DNA from: a virus
Reading direction: 5' to 3' (one strand)
Length of the DNA: 46,679 nt
IMG/VR virus record: IMGVR_UViG_3300034020_000505
Coordinates: 1 to 46,679 of that record
This document shows positions 7,469 to 14,211 of the stretch, piece by piece (the stretch's first letter is position 1; each line of letters starts with the position of its first letter). The notes under the pieces are model-generated. The model was not told where the DNA came from, did no database searches, and saw nothing but the letters and a program-made list of their open reading frames with translations. A program made the translations under genes and the position numbers.

Positions 7469-7497
7469 ATCATATCGGCAGATCGTTGCATATGCAA
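7469..7497 (-). promoter_or_regulatory. promoter with overlapping palindromic operator
   Basis: Minus-strand TTGCAT, 17 bases, TATGAT. The -35 box is half of the perfect palindrome TTGCATATGCAA (7486-7497), a good candidate for a repressor or Cro-type operator. The sequence from TGCAA through GGGGCATG is spaced identically in the promoter at 7897-7924. Confidence 0.65.
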
Positions 7498-7539
7498 TAG
7501 GGGGAAATGCCGGGGAAAACCTACTTTTCCAAGAATTTT

Positions 7540-7890
7540 TCAGCCGCCCTTGGCCTTCCGCGCTGGCCGGGCTGACTTTTCCGCCCTCTTGGCTGGCTTC
7601 CTGGGCTTGGCCGCGGCGGCCTCGTCCTGCCCGCTACGGTCGCGCCCACGCGGAAACCCGACGTGCGGCGGCCGAGCTGCCTCCTCGGCGACGAACTTTT
7701 CAACGCTCTTCCGCTGGATCATCCAGCCGTGGCCTGGGATCAGCGTCCCTGCCAGCCGCTTGCCCTCGGGGCGCGGCTTGTCCTCGTCATAGACGAGCCT
7801 GGTGACGGTGCTGGGGGCTCGAGCCCCGATTTCGGCCATCACCTGCCGAACGGTCATGTAGCCCGCGAACGGGTTAGCCATTGCGATCAT
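7540..7890 (-). CDS. HTH DNA-binding protein, possible excisionase or repressor
   Basis: A 116-aa protein transcribed divergently from the integrase. Residues about 11-60 (YMTVRQVMAEIGARAPSTVT, a short linker, then GHGWMIQRKSVEKFV) read as a MerR/excisionase-like HTH with a short wing. The last 40 residues are a basic A/K/P-rich tail like those that bind DNA non-specifically. The ATG at 7890 lies at the predicted transcription start; the ATG at 7881 is an alternative, with AGGGG at a better distance. Adjacency to the integrase suggests control of excision or lysogeny, but this is inference. Confidence 0.75.
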   Translation of the reverse strand: MIAMANPFAGYMTVRQVMAEIGARAPSTVTRLVYDEDKPRPEGKRLAGTLIPGHGWMIQRKSVEKFVAEEAARPPHVGFPRGRDRSGQDEAAAAKPRKPAKRAEKSARPARKAKGG

Positions 7891-7896
7891 GCCCCT

Positions 7897-7924
7897 ATCG
7901 TATCGCCGAGTCTTTGCAAATCAA
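7897..7924 (-). promoter_or_regulatory. promoter of the integrase-divergent HTH gene
   Basis: Minus-strand TTGATT, 16 bases, TACGAT. The palindrome TTTGCAAA overlaps the spacer. Downstream of TGCAA the spacing is identical to the promoter at 7469-7497, including CGATAyGAT and GGGGCATG. The predicted transcription start coincides with the ATG at 7890. Confidence 0.55.
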
Positions 7925-8008
7925 ACTGTCCACCGTCCCAAACCACCCAAATCTCCACGCCGCCGCAGACCGGATTCCCGGTGTCAGCGGCCGGCGTAGG
8001 GTTCAATG

Positions 8009-8034
8009 TTCGAGTGGAGGCGAGTCCCCTCGAA
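8009..8034. repeat. inverted repeat upstream of the integrase
   Basis: TTCGAG and CTCGAA flank a 14-base centre in the 188-bp gap between the divergent HTH gene and the integrase. It may be an operator, an integrase arm site or part of attP. Nothing in the sequence decides among these. The rest of the gap shows no gene. Confidence 0.35.
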
Positions 8035-8078
8035 TAAGTGTATACCGATGTACAGTAGGACCACGAAGGGAGGCACCG

Positions 8079-8987
8079 ATGACGCTGGCAGAACTGTTCG
8101 AGCGATACGCAGACCTGCGGAACCTGGACGCTAAGACAACCGCCCTATACGGCATGCTCCTAGATCGCCTGCGTGCGTTCCTGGGGCACGAGCCGACGGT
8201 AGCCGACCTGGATGACCTTACGATCAGTCGCTACCTCAGGGCTCGTGCTACGCAGTCCTGCCGGGGCAAGGTCGTCAGGCCGGCTACGGTGCAGAAGGAC
8301 AAGGTGATGATTCAGGCCGTCTGGAACCTGGCGGCGCGGAAACGGTGGGCGGCCGAGTTCCCAGAACTGCCTCGCATCAAGGTCGCCAAAAGCATCCCGA
8401 CGGGCCGGGCGTACACGTCCGACGACGTGGCAAGGTTGATTCGCCGCGCCCACATGCGATGCGGTCGCACGGGCGGCAAGCCTTCAGGCTGGTGGTGGGC
8501 CACGCTGATCTACATGGCGTACTGCACCGGGGAGCGGGCCACGGCCCTCCTGTCGCTCCGGTGGGGCGAGCTCGACCTCGAGCGTCGCCGGGTGCGATTC
8601 CTGGGCGCGACCCGCAAGAACAGCACGCACGACATCGAGCGTGACTACACGCCAGACCTGGCGGCGATGCTGGCCGCCCAGCGAGGACGACCGGAGGATC
8701 TCGTCTGGCCGTGGGATCGCCACAAGTCGAGCATCTGGACAAGCCTCAAAGTGCTGTGCCGCCTGGCCGGCGTGCAGTATCGGGGCTTCCACGGGCTGCG
8801 TCGTACGCGAGCGTCATACGCCGCCCTGGCTGGCGGAACCGCTGCGGCCACGCAGGTGCTCGATCACAGCGACCCCAAGCTCCAGGAGCGGTACGTCGAT
8901 CCCACGATCTGCCCGACGCAGCAGGCCAGCGTGGACGTGATGCCGCCACTCAACCTGTCCGAACCCCCGACAAATCCTCGGCAGTAG
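8079..8987 (+). CDS. int: tyrosine-family site-specific integrase
   Basis: A 302-aa protein; the ATG follows AAGGGAGG. An N-terminal core-binding domain covers about residues 1-100 (SAM-like). The catalytic domain carries R153 (CTGERATALL), K180 (TRKNS), H238/R241 (FHGLRRTRA), H263 (LDHSD) and the nucleophile Y272 (ERYVDP), so the full set is present. It catalyses recombination between phage and host attachment sites. It is the only confident plus-strand gene in the window and lies beside the putative excisionase/regulator. No attP core could be assigned. The gap 8988-9085 downstream shows no gene. Confidence 0.95.
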   Translation: MTLAELFERYADLRNLDAKTTALYGMLLDRLRAFLGHEPTVADLDDLTISRYLRARATQSCRGKVVRPATVQKDKVMIQAVWNLAARKRWAAEFPELPRIKVAKSIPTGRAYTSDDVARLIRRAHMRCGRTGGKPSGWWWATLIYMAYCTGERATALLSLRWGELDLERRRVRFLGATRKNSTHDIERDYTPDLAAMLAAQRGRPEDLVWPWDRHKSSIWTSLKVLCRLAGVQYRGFHGLRRTRASYAALAGGTAAATQVLDHSDPKLQERYVDPTICPTQQASVDVMPPLNLSEPPTNPRQ

Positions 8988-9085
8988 CCCACAAGTACCG
9001 AGCGAACGTCAGAAGATCGGCCGGCGGCGTGAGCCTGGCACGGCGGGAGACGCCAGCAGGGGAAAGGGAGAAACCCTGCCGCATC

Positions 9086-9301
9086 TCAACCGCCGGCCCG
9101 GCTCACATTCTCTGCGCACGCAGACGCCACCTTGAGCCGTCGCACCTCGCCCAGCAGCCGCATGACGTGGGCCGCGAGCGTGCCGCTCGTGCCCGTGTAG
9201 GCACCCTGGAACCGCCTGGCGTCCTGCTCGCACTCCACGAGGTAAGCGTCGGGCAGCGGCTCGCGCTGGGTCAGAATGTAGGCGTCGCCCGAGCGGCTCA
9301 C
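9086..9301 (-). CDS. hypothetical 71-aa protein
   Basis: A GTG start overlaps the stop codon of the upstream MazG-like gene (GTGA). Residues about 20-55 (LVECEQDARRFQGAY, then LAAHVMRLLGEVRRL) suggest two helices. It is the last gene of the rightmost late operon before the convergent integrase. No family recognised. Confidence 0.7.
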   Translation of the reverse strand: MSRSGDAYILTQREPLPDAYLVECEQDARRFQGAYTGTSGTLAAHVMRLLGEVRRLKVASACAENVSRAGG

Positions 9302-9828
9302 TTGCCTTGCTCCTCCCGGTGCAGCAGCAGGGCCAGCAGCGAGTAGCTGGCCAGGTCGAACAGGTTGTCCTCGAGGCTCTCGTTCTCCAGCCGGCCCGTG
9401 GCGTTGTAGGACGCCAGCCGCGTGACCTTGTCCGAGAGTCTCACCATCGCGCCCTTCCACGACGGGATGCCGACGAACTTCGCCCCGTTGCGAATGTTGG
9501 CCAGCGGGTCTTCGCCACTCGGGCAGCCGTAGTCTCGGCTCTTGCGCCGGTGCATTTCCTTGAGTGAATCGCACAGGTCGAAGAACGCCTGGCTCGTCGG
9601 ATGCACGTCGCTCCCGAGCAGCGAGTCGCCCCGCATCCGCTGCCCTTCGCAGCACGACGTGGCCCGGCTCAACAGGTCGGCAGCACACTGCTCGGCTGGC
9701 TTGCACCCCGCGAGGACCGGCGGCTTGTAGCCGGCGAGCTTCGGGTCGTCGGCCGGCGTCGCGTCGAGCCGGGTCTGCACTGCGGATCGCAGCACGTCGT
9801 TCGCCTGTTGCAGCGTGCTCGTGGTCAT
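9298..9828 (-). CDS. DUF1599/Nmad1-like nucleotide-modification-associated protein
   Basis: A 176-aa protein; GAAAGGGAC precedes the ATG. The conserved part begins at about residue 85: LKEMHRRKSRDYG, DPLANIRNGAKF, WKGAMVRLSDKVTRL, then ENESLEDNLFDLASY. This is the signature of the DUF1599 group, which resembles all-alpha MazG-type nucleotide pyrophosphohydrolases. Such phage proteins are thought to act on nucleotide pools. The N-terminal 80 residues are less conserved and carry several cysteines. Activity here is inferred. Confidence 0.75.
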   Translation of the reverse strand: MTTSTLQQANDVLRSAVQTRLDATPADDPKLAGYKPPVLAGCKPAEQCAADLLSRATSCCEGQRMRGDSLLGSDVHPTSQAFFDLCDSLKEMHRRKSRDYGCPSGEDPLANIRNGAKFVGIPSWKGAMVRLSDKVTRLASYNATGRLENESLEDNLFDLASYSLLALLLHREEQGK

Positions 9829-9882
9829 GTGGTGTCCCTTTCGTGGTTCGCGAATTGCGAAAGCCGCAGCATGAGCCCGGCG

Positions 9883-10881
9883 TCAAGCCGAGCGGACGGT
9901 GCCATCGCTCATCACGCGGTAGTTGTGAACATCGAACGCCCCACGCTCGTGAACCGTCGCTACAGCAAATCCCCAGTTCCAGCGGTTGATCCTGGCGTAT
10001 TCTGGCCGCAGATCGCAGAGGCATCCGGTTGACCAGCAGCCAGTCTCGCGGTGCCACATATCGGATTCAGCGTGGTTGCTAGTCCGGTGCGAATGTCCTA
10101 CCAGCACTGTCGAGAGCGTTCGCAGGAACGCACCTCGAGCGACGTTGACCGGGGCTGCCATGCCTTTCGGCAATTCGTGCCCATGCAGCACCGGCAGCTT
10201 CCCAAGCATCACGGGCCGCATGTCCTCAACGAGCGTGATGTTGTGCTTGTCGAGGTCGAGCCACGCACCGAGCGACATGCGCGGGTCGTCGCTGATTTCG
10301 GGGCCGTGCTGCCACAGCCAATGCGTCCACCGCTCCTCGTGGTTCCCGGCTTTGTAAACGATCGGGATGCCAGGAAACGTCTGCCGCACCCACGCTAAGA
10401 ACTCCCGCACGGCAACGAGCTCGCCCTTGAAGTCACGCTGCGTCGGGTCTTTCATGTACCGGCTGATGGCATAGAAGTCGGCGATATCACCATTGAGCAG
10501 AATCGCAGCGAGATCCTGCCCCTTGAGGAACTCAATCGCCGCAGCGACGGCAACCTCGGAGTGATACGGCACATGCACGTCGGACAAGATGCCGACCGGG
10601 CCGGCGACCTTCATGATGTGCGGCGTCCACGGTTCCGCGTGACTGGGCGGCATCGCATAATTCTCTCCCGCTTTTCTGTGTGGCCGCGGCGACGATGGTT
10701 TCATACGCTTGCGATCCTTGGTGCCATTGACGCCAAACTGCCGTTGGATTCTCTTTCGAGCCTGGTCCAGCGTGATGGCCCCGTTTGAGTCTTTGACGAG
10801 CCGACGGGCGAGCGTGCGCGCCGGCGCGTCTGGGTGCGACTTGGCGAGCCGGCGGGCCATCTCCGTAATGGGATCAGCCAT
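9883..10881 (-). CDS. calcineurin-like metallophosphoesterase
   Basis: A 332-aa protein with a complete metal-binding motif set: D101/H103 (LSDVHVP), D132 (NGDIADF), N180/H181 (AGNHEER), H233 (VLHGHE) and H263/H265 (VGHSHRT). An N-terminal basic segment of about 70 residues includes an HTH-like stretch (GAITLDQARKRIQRQFG). AAGGAG lies at good distance from the ATG. The family hydrolyses phosphomono- or diesters and includes phage lambda phosphatase and DNA-processing nucleases. The basic N-terminus favours a nucleic-acid substrate (inference). Confidence 0.9.
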   Translation of the reverse strand: MADPITEMARRLAKSHPDAPARTLARRLVKDSNGAITLDQARKRIQRQFGVNGTKDRKRMKPSSPRPHRKAGENYAMPPSHAEPWTPHIMKVAGPVGILSDVHVPYHSEVAVAAAIEFLKGQDLAAILLNGDIADFYAISRYMKDPTQRDFKGELVAVREFLAWVRQTFPGIPIVYKAGNHEERWTHWLWQHGPEISDDPRMSLGAWLDLDKHNITLVEDMRPVMLGKLPVLHGHELPKGMAAPVNVARGAFLRTLSTVLVGHSHRTSNHAESDMWHRETGCWSTGCLCDLRPEYARINRWNWGFAVATVHERGAFDVHNYRVMSDGTVRSA

Positions 10882-11167
10882 CGGTCGGCTCCTTGGGCGT
10901 GATGTCGAAGAGCAGCCGCAGCACGCGACGCTGCACCCTGGCCGCCTCGGTCACGGCCTCCTCGCTGATGTTCGGGCCGAGGCTCGCGTGCAGGATCTCG
11001 TGCAGCAGCGTCTCGACCATCGTCCACCCGCGCAGCTGCTCGTCGATAAGGATGCGGGGCCGCGCGGCGTTGTCGAAATACGTCCACCCGGCGGCGTCGC
11101 CCTTCAGTGGCGTGAACCGCAGGAGCCACCGCTTGCCGTCGATCGTGATGTGATGGTCGCTCGGCAT
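10874..11167 (-). CDS. small HExxH zinc metallopeptidase-like protein
   Basis: A 97-aa protein starting MPSDHHITIDG. The segment VETLLHEILHASLG contains the zincin motif HEILH, with a helix after it (EEAVTEAARVQRRVLRLL). Length and layout fit short SprT/zincin-like phage proteins. It overlaps the metallophosphoesterase start and shares one base (TGATG) with the upstream membrane gene. A third zinc ligand is not obvious. The target is unknown. Confidence 0.75.
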   Translation of the reverse strand: MPSDHHITIDGKRWLLRFTPLKGDAAGWTYFDNAARPRILIDEQLRGWTMVETLLHEILHASLGPNISEEAVTEAARVQRRVLRLLFDITPKEPTDG

Positions 11168-11313
11168 CACCGTGTCGCTGCGAGGTAGAGGCCGACGTTG
11201 GCGAACGCATAGCCGACATAGGCGATTGCCAGCCCGGTGCGCCCGTGCCACGCCAGGTCAGCGGCGACGTAGGCGTAGATGCCGCCCGTCAGGATGATGA
11301 GCCAGCCGGCCAT
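11167..11313 (-). CDS. 48-aa two-helix membrane protein
   Basis: A short gene with a strong ribosome site (AAAGGGCT). Its stop overlaps the next start (TGATG). The sequence has two hydrophobic stretches (WLIILTGGIYAYVAADLAW and LAIAYVGYAFANVGLYLA) joined by a short HGRTG turn, a helical hairpin. Similar mini-membrane proteins are common near phage tail and lysis genes. A holin-like role is possible but no lysis gene adjoins it. Confidence 0.75.
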   Translation of the reverse strand: MAGWLIILTGGIYAYVAADLAWHGRTGLAIAYVGYAFANVGLYLAATR

Positions 11314-11349
11314 GCGAGAGCCCTTTCGCTCGTCATGGTGGCCGGCGTG

Positions 11350-11769
11350 TCAAGTCGTACGGCCCCGGCGGCACGCCAGCCGCACGAGTTGTGTCGCCCC
11401 GAAATCCGTCCACGGCAGAATGGTCTGCCCTGCTGCTCGCCGCTTCGCGTGCTCCTCGCGCATGACGTGCAGGATTTCGGCCATGCCAGCATCGCTTTCG
11501 CACCAGTCGGGGCCGAGCGCGTCCATGCGGGCGGACATGCGATTGCAGGAGCACGTCGGAGTCGCCTCGATGCCGAGCCAGTCTTTCAGCAACGTTTTTA
11601 GTTCGGTGCCGGGGCCGCGTGTCTTTCTTGCTCGCGGATAAGCCGCGTGCGTCTCGTCTACGGTCACAGCATCGCCATCCTTCGCAACGATGCACGGACG
11701 TACATCGTCGAGCGTATAGCCACGCTCTCGGCACCGGGCCTCAAGGTGTTTTATGTTGCAGCGGATCAC
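11350..11769 (-). CDS. cysteine-motif protein at the distal end of the tail operon
   Basis: A 139-aa protein; a GTG start overlaps the stop of the preceding gene (GTGA). Basic N-terminus (CNIKHLEARCRERGYTLDDV), then LLKDWLGIEATPTCSCNRM and MDALGPDWCE. The CxC and later cysteine suggest metal binding. This arrangement recurs in phage genomes at the end of structural operons without known function. Its stop codon is part of a TTGACA sequence (11348-11353). Confidence 0.7.
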   Translation of the reverse strand: MIRCNIKHLEARCRERGYTLDDVRPCIVAKDGDAVTVDETHAAYPRARKTRGPGTELKTLLKDWLGIEATPTCSCNRMSARMDALGPDWCESDAGMAEILHVMREEHAKRRAAGQTILPWTDFGATQLVRLACRRGRTT

Positions 11770-12356
11770 GGGCAGGGATTTTCTTCGCCAAAGCACGGAG
11801 AGTCACAGCTTAACTGCGGCCGAAAATCGCCGCCGCACTCTTCCTGGGTAACATTGTCCGTACACACAGCACCGTCGTTGGTGCATCCATAAAACGTTAT
11901 CCCCGGAAGCGACAGGCCATTTCCCCTTCCCGATAGCCCATCAATGTCGCTGAAGTCTTCTGGGTCCCATTCGTAAATAGGCGTCTCGCAAGGGCTTCCG
12001 CAGCATTCCCAACTAACTGTTGCCGGTATTACTGCCCAGCGTGGAGTAGCGAAAATAACCAGCGTTTCACCGACCTGAACATTTGCGTAGCCGTTGTTTT
12101 CCAGTGCAGCCTTGAGTCCGGCAATCCAAGCATCAATCGTCCCCTTGAAGGCATTTGCCTGACCCTGTTCAAAAAAATTCCAGAAGTATTGGATTGGTGG
12201 GGTAGTGAACGTCCAAAAGAACAAACCACCGGCGACTGCTCCTGGGCATTCGCAGCAAGAGCCAAGCGGAGACTGACCGCAGCAGCACGCCTCGCTGGTA
12301 GCGAGGTTGTCGCCGACTCGCACGAGCAGGCCGTCGCGGATATAGAGCGTCGTCAT
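11766..12356 (-). CDS. cysteine-rich virion-region protein
   Basis: A 196-aa protein with about 17 cysteines, including SEACCCGQSPLGSCCECPG at residues 21-39 and further pairs in the C-terminal third. Between them is an aromatic-rich segment (LFFWTFTTPPIQYFWNFF). The amount of cysteine suggests disulfides in the assembled particle or metal binding. It is coupled to the tandem-repeat protein upstream (ATGA). No family recognised; minor tail or tail-tip protein by position. Confidence 0.65.
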   Translation of the reverse strand: MTTLYIRDGLLVRVGDNLATSEACCCGQSPLGSCCECPGAVAGGLFFWTFTTPPIQYFWNFFEQGQANAFKGTIDAWIAGLKAALENNGYANVQVGETLVIFATPRWAVIPATVSWECCGSPCETPIYEWDPEDFSDIDGLSGRGNGLSLPGITFYGCTNDGAVCTDNVTQEECGGDFRPQLSCDSPCFGEENPCP

Positions 12357-13294
12357 TCAGGCTCTGGGCACTCGGTCGTGCCGATGATCGTGGACGTGCT
12401 CATGTTTTCTGAGGCGGCAAGGACATACACGTCTAGGGTAGTCTTAACCAAATCGCCATCCACAAATTCCACATCGGTGACAGTGGACTGCTGAGTTGTG
12501 CTAACAATCGTTGACGTGCTCGGTCCCGAGATGCCAGAAAACATATAGACATCCTCAGTAGTCTTAACCAAATCGCCATCCACAAATTCTACGTCGGTGA
12601 CAATGGTTCGCGCCGCAAGCCGAAACCATCGAGCACAACCCTGTTCATTAACCAGCACCTGAGCGCCATCGCCCTGGCCCTCTAAAATCGCATCGACGCT
12701 AGAGCTGAGGTCCGCCGCGTCATCAAGTTCGGTTGCTGCTGCCTGGGACGTGCAGCCACGACCGGCTTCAATGAGCACCCCGCCGCTACATACGACGCGA
12801 ACCTCTTCGTCAGGCTTTACATGCACTGGGCGGCAAAGGTTTCTTGCGGTAAACGTGCTGGGAGGGTCGAACGGATTGCCGTCTACATCCAGCCGCTCTA
12901 TTGTGGCCTCTTCCCCGATCAGCCAGTCAGAGAATATGCGACCGATGCGAATCTCGCGATCCGTCTCCAGAAGAATCCACTTTCCGCCGACCAGCCCGCT
13001 GGCCACTTTGACCGTATCTGCAGCAGGGACGCGAACAGTAGAAAAGAAGTTAACGGCCGTGAACATTACCGGCGGGTCGAACGGATCTCCGTCCGGTTTG
13101 AGCTTCTCAACCGTAGCCGTTTCGCCGCTAGTCCAGTCCGATGAAATGCGGCCGAGCCTGATCTGCTTCTTGCCAGCCTCAAGCACTGGGCCAAACGTCA
13201 GCGGCCTCGTGCTTCGCGGCTCCTGCTCCACGGCCCGCACGACGCGAGCGACGCGAGCTGCCGAGCCGAGGTCGAACTGCGTGAGGTCAGCCAT
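12353..13294 (-). CDS. tail-region protein with two internal duplications
   Basis: A 313-aa protein. Residues 44-88 and 114-158 repeat with a 70-aa period (IRLGRISSDW/IRIGRIFSDW, GDPFDPP/GNPFDPP, FTAVN/FTARN). Residues 232-246 and 272-286 are identical (VTDVEFVDGDLVKTT), with a 40-aa period. The second pair is almost identical at the DNA level (12438-12483 and 12558-12603), so it is recent. All-beta repeats downstream of the tape measure suggest a distal tail or adhesin component; no named family. Confidence 0.7.
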   Translation of the reverse strand: MADLTQFDLGSAARVARVVRAVEQEPRSTRPLTFGPVLEAGKKQIRLGRISSDWTSGETATVEKLKPDGDPFDPPVMFTAVNFFSTVRVPAADTVKVASGLVGGKWILLETDREIRIGRIFSDWLIGEEATIERLDVDGNPFDPPSTFTARNLCRPVHVKPDEEVRVVCSGGVLIEAGRGCTSQAAATELDDAADLSSSVDAILEGQGDGAQVLVNEQGCARWFRLAARTIVTDVEFVDGDLVKTTEDVYMFSGISGPSTSTIVSTTQQSTVTDVEFVDGDLVKTTLDVYVLAASENMSTSTIIGTTECPEPE

Positions 13295-13297
13295 GGT

Positions 13298-14197
13298 TCA
13301 CCCCGTGGGCAGCGGAGTGGTCGGAGGATTGCCGAACAGCGTCGTGAAGTTCACCACCGGGTTGACTCGACGCACAAGGATGGCCGGAGCCCCGAGCGTC
13401 ATCCCGCCGTTGCCGTCAAGCCCGACGGGGCCAGGACTCGCCACCCATTCTGCGTTCTCGAAATCGAACACCATCGCGCGTCGCTTCTGATTGCTCAGGA
13501 TGAAGTTGAACCCCACGTCGGGCAGCTGCAGGCTGTGTCCGCTCTGGCGATAGTGCAACTCGGCCGTCGCCTTCCAGTAGGCGACCGTTCCGCCGTTGAA
13601 CTCCTCTTGCGTCTGCTGCACGCTAATTTTGTCTAGCTTGACCGAGTGTGCCGGGCAGCCGAAGTACGTTGCGTCATTCACGCACTGGCTCGCGGCGAAC
13701 CAGTTCGTAGGAAACGTTGCGAAGTTGTACGTCACGCGAGCGACTGATAACGCCTCCTGCGTCACCAGTCCAGGGAAGTAGTCGTAGGCACTGTTCGTCA
13801 GCGGATACTTCGTGCTGTTGTCGTTTCCGGCGTAGTAGAAAAGCGCCGGCACCTCGCCCGGCGCGCCATCGAACTCCCACACGCCAGGTCGATCCGTTGG
13901 TGCTTGCAGTTCGTAGGCCAGGATAACGCCGTATTCGTAGAGAATATGAACGTGGTACGGCGAACCTTCAAAACCTTCCGTGATCGTGATCTTGCGACAC
14001 TTGTTGAAGGTATAGAAGGGGTGGGCGGTCCCAATGTTGACGCCCGTAGCCGCGACCAGTTGATTGTCATCTATCGGCGATGATGTTAGCGCGTCATCAC
14101 TGAGGACACACACGAGCTCGCGCGTAAGCGTCCTAGACTTGCCGATCTCGAACACGCCTTTGCGTGCAAGCTCCTTCACGCTGACAACGCTAGCCAT
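13298..14197 (-). CDS. tail-associated structural protein, unrecognised
   Basis: A 299-aa protein directly downstream of the tape measure, where distal tail or baseplate-hub proteins normally lie. It is rich in aromatic and beta-type sequence (FEGSPYHVHILYEYGVILAY, ATAELHYRQSG, DVGFNFILSN). The ribosome site is weak. Position and composition support a distal tail or baseplate role; I cannot name the family. Confidence 0.7.
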   Translation of the reverse strand: MASVVSVKELARKGVFEIGKSRTLTRELVCVLSDDALTSSPIDDNQLVAATGVNIGTAHPFYTFNKCRKITITEGFEGSPYHVHILYEYGVILAYELQAPTDRPGVWEFDGAPGEVPALFYYAGNDNSTKYPLTNSAYDYFPGLVTQEALSVARVTYNFATFPTNWFAASQCVNDATYFGCPAHSVKLDKISVQQTQEEFNGGTVAYWKATAELHYRQSGHSLQLPDVGFNFILSNQKRRAMVFDFENAEWVASPGPVGLDGNGGMTLGAPAILVRRVNPVVNFTTLFGNPPTTPLPTG

Positions 14198-14211
14198 GAG
14201 TCACTCAAGGA

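Noticed and set aside
8001-8040. T-arm-like tRNA fragment as attP core
   Set aside because: GTTCGAG and GAGTCCC are present but separated by an unrelated stretch; no adjacent acceptor stem or anticodon arm is seen.
9019-9106. Two inverted-repeat pairs downstream of the integrase as a terminator or attP
   Set aside because: GGCCGGCGG/CCGCCGGCC and GTGAGCC/GGCTCAC are not nested and are about 70 bases apart, so they cannot form one simple hairpin. GC richness explains short matches.
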